Source of the DNA: Microbacteriaceae bacterium
GTDB lineage: Bacteria; Actinomycetota; Actinomycetes; Actinomycetales; Microbacteriaceae
Reading direction: 5' to 3'
Length of the DNA: 64,000 nt
NCBI GenBank assembly: GCA_027490915.1
Contig: JAIXXG010000058.1
Location: forward strand, 57,482 to 121,481
Positions 54,767 to 64,000 of this stretch are shown in pieces. A program made the position numbers and the translations under genes. The notes beneath the pieces were generated by a model, which searched no databases, was not told the DNA's origin, and was given only the letters and a program-made list of their open reading frames with translations. How positions within the stretch are numbered: the stretch's first letter is position 1; each line of letters opens with the position of its first letter.

Positions 54767-55335
54767 TGCGGGCTCGCATTCGATTGGGGACCACGGCCGG
54801 TGGCGGCCGTCACGAAGAGGGATGCGGGGCCGGACTCCCCGTCGACGGTGAAGCTCAGCGCCACGCCCCGTGTTCCCTGCGCGGCGAACACCGGCGTCGG
54901 TGTTCCCCCGCTGCCGGTGATGGGGACGATTCCGGTGCTCACGAGAGTCCATTCGGAGCCGACGGCTCCGGGGGTGGGCGCGGTGATCGTGGTGGCGCTC
55001 GATCGCTGGTACACGCTCCCGAGAGTCGCATCGAAGAAGAACGCCTGGCAGCGCGCGGCTCCGCCGGCTGTGGTGCGCATCCGGAGCGTCACCGACTGCT
55101 GCCCGGTGACCGGCGAGACCTGAACAGCGGTGGAGTTGCGGACGTTCTGGGTGATCAGGTTGGCGACGAGCTGCCCGTCGGTCGTCGAGCTCGTGACCTC
55201 GCGCACCGTGCGATCGGCCGTGAGCGAGCTGATGATCATGCTGCCGACGATGGTGATGATGATGGCGAAGAGGCCCATCGAGATCAGCACCTCGATGAGC
55301 GTGAACCCGCGGTCATCGCGGCGCGCGGCGGTCAC
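54757..55335 (-). CDS. Prepilin-type protein (PilW/GspJ-like)
   Basis: VTAARRDDRGFTLIEVLISMGLFAIIITIVGSMIISSLTADRT; prepilin cleavage motif G|FTLIE. Confidence 0.88.
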   Translation of the reverse strand: MTAARRDDRGFTLIEVLISMGLFAIIITIVGSMIISSLTADRTVREVTSSTTDGQLVANLITQNVRNSTAVQVSPVTGQQSVTLRMRTTAGGAARCQAFFFDATLGSVYQRSSATTITAPTPGAVGSEWTLVSTGIVPITGSGGTPTPVFAAQGTRGVALSFTVDGESGPASLFVTAATGRGPQSNASPQCF

Positions 55336-55787
55336 GGCGTGCCATCCAGGTAGATGAGGGTGCGGGCGTCGGCGATCGGGGTGCGGCTCGCGTCGGCCAG
55401 GTCGTACGCGACGACGGTCACGCGCAGCGTGGAGAGGTTCGTGCACGACGCGACGGCGGGCACCGACGTCACGACGCGAAGAGTGACGCCCTGCGCGTCG
55501 ACCGTGTCGCGGGTCGCGTTGAGCAGCTGGGCGGCGGCGCAATCGGCCGCGCCGCGGGTGCGCGCCTCGTCGATCGCCTGGGCCACCAGTCGGGTGGCGG
55601 TCGCCGAGGTCGAGTTGAGCTCGGAGGCGCGGAGAGCCGAGACGAGCACGGGGATGAAGGCGATGGCGAGCAGCGAGATGAGGAACATCGAGATGATGAT
55701 CTCGATGAGGCCGATGCCGGCGTCACGGCGGCTCGACGCATCGGCGGGCATGACGGCGCGGCGCAGGACTGCGCGTGGCTGCGTCAT
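55332..55787 (-). CDS. Prepilin-type protein (PilV/GspI-like)
   Basis: RRDAGIGLIEIIISMFLISLLAIAFIPVLVSALRASELNSTSATATRLVAQAIDEART. Confidence 0.85.
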   Translation of the reverse strand: MTQPRAVLRRAVMPADASSRRDAGIGLIEIIISMFLISLLAIAFIPVLVSALRASELNSTSATATRLVAQAIDEARTRGAADCAAAQLLNATRDTVDAQGVTLRVVTSVPAVASCTNLSTLRVTVVAYDLADASRTPIADARTLIYLDGTP

Positions 55788-55869
55788 CTGATCCCCCCGA
55801 TCATGTCGCGTTGGACGGTGCGTGTTCGATTGTGAATCTCAGTGTGGCGGATTCCGCCGGGAAAGGGCA

Positions 55870-55898
55870 GATGGGGCCGCCACGGGGGCGGCCCCATC
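55870..55898 (-). terminator. Terminator of the major pilin gene
   Basis: Perfect 12-bp stem GATGGGGCCGCC-acggg-GGCGGCCCCATC, 3' of pilA. Confidence 0.75.
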
Positions 55899-55924
55899 GT
55901 CCTTGGTGAGTGCGACGCTCCCGA

Positions 55925-56323
55925 TTACGGGCAGGCGCCAGCAGCCGGGCCGGCGTTGCCGCTGGTCACGCTGAAGACGGTGCCGCTGGCGCTCGTGGCC
56001 TCGAGGCAGAAGGTCTGGCCACCGGTCTCGATGGTGACGAGGCCGACCGGGAAGCCGAGGTCGGCGAGCGCGGCGCCGTCGCCCGCGGTCGGGCCGGCCG
56101 GGGTCTCGACGAACGAGCTGACCACGGCGACCTTGGCGGTGGCGAGGTTCGAGATCGCGGCCGAGTCCTGCGCCTGCGCCTGCTGGCCCAGGAAGACCGG
56201 GACGGCGATGGCGGCGAGGATGCCGATGATGATGACGACGACGAGCAGCTCGATCAGGGTGAAGCCCTTCTCGTTGTTCTCGATGCGCGCCAGGCGGTTC
56301 TCCAGAGCGGTGCGAATGGACAT
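55925..56323 (-). CDS. pilA: Type IV major pilin (PilA-like)
   Basis: MSIRTALENRLARIENNEKGFTLIELLVVVIIIGILAAIAVPVFLGQQAQAQDSAAISNLATAKVAVVSSFVE. Confidence 0.93.
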   Translation of the reverse strand: MSIRTALENRLARIENNEKGFTLIELLVVVIIIGILAAIAVPVFLGQQAQAQDSAAISNLATAKVAVVSSFVETPAGPTAGDGAALADLGFPVGLVTIETGGQTFCLEATSASGTVFSVTSGNAGPAAGACP

Positions 56324-56462
56324 GTGTCCGTTTCCTTTCCCATCAAATGAAGGTTGACAGGTGGGCCCCCCACGGAACATGAAACCGGCCCCCCAGTGAT
56401 GATTGTGCCGCTCCGCCACCCCTCCAGGCATCCCCATTGCGGGGGGCAGACCGGCGTGTCGG

Positions 56463-57692
56463 CTAGATCTGGTTGAAGATGTCGAAAATGGGCAGATAGA
56501 GCGCCACGATCATGCCGCCGAGGATGACGCCGAGGAAGGCGATCATGAGCGGCTCGATGAGCGACGTGAGGGCTTCGGTGGTGCTCTGCACCTCGCTGTC
56601 GTAGAAGTCGCTGATCTTCTCGAGCATGGTCTCGAGCGCGCCCGAGTCCTCTCCGACCGCGATCATCTGGGTGACCATGGTCGGGAAGATCGGCTCTGTC
56701 GCGAGCGGCGCCGCGATCGAGCGACCCTGCCGCACGGAGTCTTGCACGGACTGCACGGCCTGCTCGATCTGCCAGTTGCCCGACGTCGATCCGACGATCG
56801 ACAGCGCCTGAAGGATCGGCACGCCCGCCCCGACCATCGTGCCGAAGTTGCGGGTGAAGCGGGCGATCGCGATCTTCTTGAAGAGCTCGCCGAAGACGGG
56901 CATCTTCAGCAGCGCCGGCTCCCACACCGAGCGGAACTTCGGAGTGTGCCGGTTGGCCCGCCACCAGAAGGTGCCGACGATGGTCAGCACGATGATCAGC
57001 GGCCCGAGCCAGACCATGTTCTGCGAGATCGCCACGAGGATGCGGGTCGGTAGCGGAAGCTCGCCCCCCAGATCGTTGAAGAGGTCTTCGAACACCGGCA
57101 CGATGAAGAGGATCATGCCCACGACAGCCAGCAGGGCCATGATCAGAACGACGACCGGGTACGTGAGCGCCGACTTGATCGTGGCCTTGAGCTCAACTTC
57201 CTTCTCGTAGTTCTTCGCGATGGAGTCGAGCGACGTCTCGAGGAAGCCGCCCACCTCGCCCGCCCGTACGAGGTTGACGAAGATCGGCGGGAAGATGCGG
57301 GGATGCTTGGCCAGGCTGTCGGAGAACGAGCTGCCCTCCTCGACGCCCGACCGCACCTCATCGAGCGTGGAGGCGAGCTTCGGGTTCTCCGACTGATCGG
57401 CGAGGATCGTGAGCGCCTTCAGCAGCGGCAGACCGGCGCCGATCATCGTCGCGAGCTGGCGGCTCATCACCGCGAGGTCTTTGATCGACACCTTCTTGTC
57501 GAACACCCCACCGAGCGAGATGTCGCGATTGAGCCCCGTGCCGGCGCTCACCTGCTTGATGGTGATCGGGGCGATGCCCATGGTGCGCAGGCGCGACACC
57601 ACCGAGGCCTCGCCCGACGCGTCGACGCGCCCCTTCACCACCTTGCCGCTGGAATCGCGCCCCGTGTAGGCGAACGTGAGAGTGGCCGCCAT
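56463..57692 (-). CDS. pilC: Type IV pilus inner membrane platform protein PilC
   Basis: MAATLTFAYTGRDSSGKVVKGRVDASGEASVVSRLRTMGIAPITIKQV...; GSSFSDSLAKHPRIFPPIFVNLVRAGEVGGFLETSLDSIAKNYEKEVELK. Confidence 0.96.
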   Translation of the reverse strand: MAATLTFAYTGRDSSGKVVKGRVDASGEASVVSRLRTMGIAPITIKQVSAGTGLNRDISLGGVFDKKVSIKDLAVMSRQLATMIGAGLPLLKALTILADQSENPKLASTLDEVRSGVEEGSSFSDSLAKHPRIFPPIFVNLVRAGEVGGFLETSLDSIAKNYEKEVELKATIKSALTYPVVVLIMALLAVVGMILFIVPVFEDLFNDLGGELPLPTRILVAISQNMVWLGPLIIVLTIVGTFWWRANRHTPKFRSVWEPALLKMPVFGELFKKIAIARFTRNFGTMVGAGVPILQALSIVGSTSGNWQIEQAVQSVQDSVRQGRSIAAPLATEPIFPTMVTQMIAVGEDSGALETMLEKISDFYDSEVQSTTEALTSLIEPLMIAFLGVILGGMIVALYLPIFDIFNQI

Positions 57693-59251
57693 TACCGGGC
57701 ACCCCCGAATCCATCAGCGAACGGAGCGGCGGCCGAAGAGCCGTCGGGCGCGCTGCGATGCACGAGCCGGTTGAAGTTCTCCGGGTCCTGCATCTTCGCC
57801 TGCGCCGCCTCGTGCGTGACCATGTGGCTGTTGACGAGGTCGGCCAGGTGCTGATCCATGGTGTGCATGCCCTGATCGCGCCCGGCCTGCAGGGCCGAGG
57901 TGATCTGGTAGGTCTTGCCCTCGCGGATGAGGTTGGCGATGGCGCCCGTCGTCATCATGATCTCGGTCGCGATGATGCGCCCCTGGCCGCTCGCGCGCGG
58001 CAGCAGCGTCTGACAGACCACGCCCTGCAGGGTGAGCGCGAGCTGCGAGCGCACCTGACCCTGCTGGTGGGGCGGGAAGACGTCGATGATGCGGTCGATC
58101 GTCTGCGCGGCCGACTGCGTGTGCAGGGTCGCGAACACGAGGTGGCCGGTCTCGGCCGCCGTCAGGGCCGTCGAGACCGTCTCGAGGTCGCGGAGCTCGC
58201 CGATCAGGATCACATCCGGGTCTTGGCGCAGCACGCGCTTCAGGGCGTCGGCGAACGAGTGCGTGTCGGCCCCGACCTCACGCTGGTTGACGAGCGCGCG
58301 CTGGTTGCGGTGCACGAACTCGATCGGGTCCTCGATGGTCACGATGTGGTCGGCCCGCGTCTTGTTGACGAGGTCGATGAGGGCGGCGAGCGTCGTCGAC
58401 TTGCCCGAACCGGTCGGGCCGGTCACGAGCACGAGGCCGCGCGGCAGGGTCGCGAACTTGCCGACCACGCTCGGCACGCCGAGCTGCTTGAGCGACTTGA
58501 TCTCGGTGGGGATGAGGCGGAAGGCCCCGGCCATCGCATCGCGGTCTTTGAAGAAGTTGACGCGGAAGCGGAAGTCGCCGCGCGGGCTGATTGCGAAGTC
58601 GAGCTCCCACTCGCTCGCGAAGACCTCGCGCTGGTGCTCGGTCATGATGCTCTCGAGGATCGTGGTCACCTCGGCTCGGCTCCAGACGGCGGCTCCGGCG
58701 ACCGGGGTCAGCTCGCCATCGACCCGCACCATGGGCGGGGCGTCGCCGGCGACGTGCAGGTCGGAGCCTCCGCGCGCGATGACCTCGTCGAGGGCGGCGA
58801 GAAGGGCCGGGTGGATGCCCGCCATGACGGTCGTCGAGCTCGACGGCGGCGGCGCGGGCAGGGCGGTCGCCCCGAGCGGAGGCGGAGCATCCGTGCCGAT
58901 CGCTGCCGGAGCGGCGGGAGCCGCGGCGGCGACGGGCGCGATCGGCGGAGGCGCCGTGACCGGCTGCTGGCCGACCGGCGGCGGGGGCGCGAGATGCGGC
59001 AGCCCCGTGGCCAGGTCGGGCAGCGGCGTCACCGACGGCACGACGACGGGAGGCGGCGCGACGACCGGCGCTCCGAGCGGGGCGCCGACCGGGGCGCCGA
59101 CCGGCGCGGGCGCGCCGGGAGCATCGACGACCTTGGGGATCGGCTGCGCGGCAACGGCAGCGGCCGCGGTCTCGTCGGCGGTCACCGACCACACGCGCCG
59201 CGCGGTGGCGGCGGCATCGGCCGAGGCCCCCAGGCCCAGCGCATCCGTCAT
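57692..59251 (-). CDS. pilT: PilT-type twitching ATPase with about 150-aa Pro/Ala-rich N-terminal extension
   Basis: LVTGPTGSGKSTTLAALIDLVNKTRADHIVTIEDPIEFVHRNQRALVNQREVGADTHSFADALKRVLRQDPDVILIGELRDLETVSTALTAAETGHLVFATLHT. Confidence 0.95.
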   Translation of the reverse strand: MTDALGLGASADAAATARRVWSVTADETAAAAVAAQPIPKVVDAPGAPAPVGAPVGAPLGAPVVAPPPVVVPSVTPLPDLATGLPHLAPPPPVGQQPVTAPPPIAPVAAAAPAAPAAIGTDAPPPLGATALPAPPPSSSTTVMAGIHPALLAALDEVIARGGSDLHVAGDAPPMVRVDGELTPVAGAAVWSRAEVTTILESIMTEHQREVFASEWELDFAISPRGDFRFRVNFFKDRDAMAGAFRLIPTEIKSLKQLGVPSVVGKFATLPRGLVLVTGPTGSGKSTTLAALIDLVNKTRADHIVTIEDPIEFVHRNQRALVNQREVGADTHSFADALKRVLRQDPDVILIGELRDLETVSTALTAAETGHLVFATLHTQSAAQTIDRIIDVFPPHQQGQVRSQLALTLQGVVCQTLLPRASGQGRIIATEIMMTTGAIANLIREGKTYQITSALQAGRDQGMHTMDQHLADLVNSHMVTHEAAQAKMQDPENFNRLVHRSAPDGSSAAAPFADGFGGAR

Positions 59252-59276
59252 GGTGCTCCCCTCCCCTGCTCGGTCG

Positions 59277-60941
59277 TCACGCGACGACGCGCAGCACTTC
59301 CTCGATCGACGTCAGTCCGGCGCGCACCTTCGCCCAGCCGTCCTGCCGCAGAGTCAGCATGCCCTGTTCCGTCGCCACATTCATGATCTCCATGCTCGAC
59401 GCGCGGGCGACCGCCAGACGCTCGATCTCCTCGCTCACCATCATCACCTCGTGCAGGGCGAGACGGCCGCGATAGCCCGTGCCCGAGCAGGCCGAGCAGC
59501 CGATGGCGTGGTAGAGGCGCGGGCTCAGCTCGTCAGCACGACGGCCGAACCCGAGGGTGTCGAGATGGGCCGGGTCGTACTCCTGCAGCTGCTTGCACCG
59601 ATCGCAGAGGCGCCGCGCGAGACGCTGGGCGACCACGCAGTCGAGCGCCGAGCCGACGAGGAACGGCTCGATGTCCATCTCGATGAGGCGGGTGATCGCG
59701 CTCGGCGCGTCGTTCGTGTGCAGCGTCGAGAGCACGAGGTGACCCGTGAGGGCCGCCTCGATGGCGATCTGGGCCGTCTCCTGGTCGCGGATCTCACCGA
59801 TCAGCACGACGTCGGGGTCGGATCGCAGGATGCTGCGCAGCGCGCTCGCAAAGGTCAGACCCGCCTTGGGGTTCACCTGCACCTGGTTGATGCCCGCCAT
59901 GCGGTACTCGACCGGGTCCTCCACCGTGATGACGTTGATCTCGGGCCGCGCGACCGCGTGCAGCGTCGTGTAGAGCGTGGTCGACTTTCCCGAGCCGGTC
60001 GGCCCGGTGACGAGGATCATGCCGTACGGCTTGGTGTACGAGTTGCGGTAGACGGTGAGGTTGCGGTCGAGCATCCCGAGATCGCCGATGTCGCGGCGCG
60101 TCGCGTTGTTGTCGAGGATGCGCATGACGACCTTCTCGCCCCACACGGTCGGGAGGGTCGCGACGCGGAGGTCGATCACCTGGCCACCGTGCTGCACCGA
60201 CATGCGGCCGTCCTGCGGCCGCCGGCGCTCGGCGATGTTGATGTCGCTCATGATCTTGAGGCGCGAGATGACCCCGTTCTGGATGTTCTTGGGGGCCTGC
60301 TGCACATCGTGCAGCACGCCATCGATGCGGTAGCGCACGCGCATCTCGAACTCGCCGGGCTCGATGTGGATGTCGGACGCCAGGTCTTGGATCGCCTGCC
60401 CGATGATCAGGTTCACGAACCGGACGATCGGCGCGTCGTCGGCATCGGCCTCGCGCACCGCGACCTCATCGGAGGTCGAGGGCGTCGTCTCCTCCTCGAT
60501 GGCGGTCGTGAGGTCGCTCAGCTCGCTGTCGGCGCGATGGAAGCGATTGATCGCCGCGAGCAGGTCGCTCTTCTCGGCGACCACGGCGACGACGTGCATG
60601 CGCGTGATCGCGCGCACATCGTCCATCGCGAGCACATCGCCCGGCTCGACCATCGCCAGGGTGATGGTGGTCGCGGTCGCGTGGATGGGCAGCACGTTGT
60701 GCCGGCGGCAGAGCGCCGCGGGCACCATCGCGACAGCGGTGCGGTCGACCGGGTACTCCGCGAGCTCGACGAACGAGAGGCCCGCGACCTCGGCCTTCGC
60801 CGACGCGACCTGGGCGGGCGTGACCATGCCGCGCTCGAGGAACTCGCCGACGACGACGTCATCGCCCTCGTCGCGCACCTTGTCGAGCGACTCGATCGGC
60901 ATGAGCCCACGGATGATGAGCACTTCGCTGACGGAAACCAC
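59277..60941 (-). CDS. pilB: PilB/GspE-type pilus extension ATPase
   Basis: GMILVTGPTGSGKSTTLYTTLHAVARPEINVITVEDPVEYRMAGINQVQVNPKAGLTFASALRSILRSDPDVVLIGEIRDQETAQIAIEAALTGHLVLSTLHT; CDRCKQ...CSACSGTGYRGR zinc motif; GTG 60941 after GGGGGAGGG. Confidence 0.96.
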   Translation of the reverse strand: MVSVSEVLIIRGLMPIESLDKVRDEGDDVVVGEFLERGMVTPAQVASAKAEVAGLSFVELAEYPVDRTAVAMVPAALCRRHNVLPIHATATTITLAMVEPGDVLAMDDVRAITRMHVVAVVAEKSDLLAAINRFHRADSELSDLTTAIEEETTPSTSDEVAVREADADDAPIVRFVNLIIGQAIQDLASDIHIEPGEFEMRVRYRIDGVLHDVQQAPKNIQNGVISRLKIMSDINIAERRRPQDGRMSVQHGGQVIDLRVATLPTVWGEKVVMRILDNNATRRDIGDLGMLDRNLTVYRNSYTKPYGMILVTGPTGSGKSTTLYTTLHAVARPEINVITVEDPVEYRMAGINQVQVNPKAGLTFASALRSILRSDPDVVLIGEIRDQETAQIAIEAALTGHLVLSTLHTNDAPSAITRLIEMDIEPFLVGSALDCVVAQRLARRLCDRCKQLQEYDPAHLDTLGFGRRADELSPRLYHAIGCSACSGTGYRGRLALHEVMMVSEEIERLAVARASSMEIMNVATEQGMLTLRQDGWAKVRAGLTSIEEVLRVVA

Positions 60942-60967
60942 GGCAGAACCCTCCCCCCTGGACGCAG

Positions 60968-60987
60968 GCGCTCCGACTATGGAGCGC
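60968..60987. promoter_or_regulatory. Inverted repeat in pilB 5' leader
   Basis: GCGCTCC-gactat-GGAGCGC, 27 nt upstream of the pilB start. Confidence 0.45.
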
Positions 60988-61142
60988 TTGCACGGACTGC
61001 CAGACCGACACGGTACGACACGCCGTACTGCCGACAATAGTCCCGCGTTCGGGGGCCGTCCACACCAGTCACATTGTTAACATCAGCCACACCGGTCGGC
61101 AGGCTCTGCCTCCTCTTCGGAGCGGGCCTTCCGACGGGTGGC

Positions 61143-61571
61143 TCAGGGCAGCACGATCGTGGCGTCCGCGGCGCATCCGCCGCCGCGCACGGGTGCCGAC
61201 TGCCGCGATGCCGCCCACGCGTCGGCGAGGTCGGCGTGCTCGCCGATCAGGCAGAACTCCGTGGCCGTCGCCCACAGCGTGAGGGTGACGTTGGGGTCGC
61301 CGTAGGTGTCGATGACGGCCGCGTCGACGGGAGCACCGACGAGCTCCCCCTCCGAGACCAGCGCGGCCACCAGCTCGAGCCGCGCACTGGAGAGCTCGGC
61401 CTGCACGGTCGCGGCCCGCGCCTGATCGACCGCGCCGAGGAATATCGGGGTCGCGATCGCGGCGAGGATGCCGGCGATCAGGATGACCACCATGAGCTCG
61501 ATGAGCGTGAAGCCGCGATCGTCCCGCATCGCCGGGCGTCGGGTCGCACGGGCACCTCGGGTAACGTGCAT
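61143..61571 (-). CDS. Prepilin-type protein (minor pilin)
   Basis: MRDDRGFTLIELMVVILIAGILAAIATPIFLGAVDQARAATVQAELSSARLELVAALVSEGELVGAPVD; start may be 61571 or the internal MRDDRGF. Confidence 0.9.
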   Translation of the reverse strand: MHVTRGARATRRPAMRDDRGFTLIELMVVILIAGILAAIATPIFLGAVDQARAATVQAELSSARLELVAALVSEGELVGAPVDAAVIDTYGDPNVTLTLWATATEFCLIGEHADLADAWAASRQSAPVRGGGCAADATIVLP

Positions 61572-61620
61572 GCCCCCCAGCCAACACGCTCGACGCCGAT
61601 TCCGTCACGCCCCCCGAACG

Positions 61621-61659
61621 GGGAGCGCCCGCGGAGCCGATGGCTCCGCGGGCGCTCCC
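61621..61659 (-). terminator. Terminator of rpoC
   Basis: Perfect 18-bp stem GGGAGCGCCCGCGGAGCC-gat-GGCTCCGCGGGCGCTCCC. Confidence 0.85.
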
Positions 61660-61672
61660 GGTGGTGCGACGC

Positions 61673-64000
<2,328 letters not shown>

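Noticed and set aside
36970-61660. Integrated mobile element carrying the hut or pil clusters
   Set aside because: No integrase, transposase, tRNA target or flanking direct repeats recognised; GC content and codon style look like the host.

Overview
High-GC actinobacterial chromosome segment; gene content and the pilin, ribosomal-protein and hut sequences suggest Microbacteriaceae, but that assignment is inference. Most genes are on the minus strand. The core is a continuous housekeeping region: groES, acpS-alr-tsaE-tsaB-rimI-tsaD, glmS, coaA, glmM, rplM-rpsI, truA, the S10-spc-alpha ribosomal superoperon (rpsJ to rplQ), the str operon (rpsL-rpsG-fusA-tuf) and the 3' part of rpoC. Two accessory modules interrupt the usually contiguous rpoC-str-S10 block. 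(i) A type IV pilus locus lies between rpoC and rpsL (pilB, pilT, pilC, four prepilins, a large PilX-like/beta-solenoid candidate, pilD, pilM, pilN, pilO). (ii) A histidine-utilization locus (hutH-U-G-I) with a divergent IclR regulator lies between tuf and rpsJ. Other points of note: two tandem CIRCE elements upstream of a solo groES; a 24-bp inverted repeat inside the hutG reading frame; a hairpin-dense intergenic region upstream of rpsJ; low-complexity tails on several ribosomal proteins; absence of rpsN and map from their common positions; and a kinase / class III aminotransferase pair. No rRNA, tRNA, CRISPR or transposase was recognised. All calls come from reading the supplied sequence and ORF translations; no database search was run.
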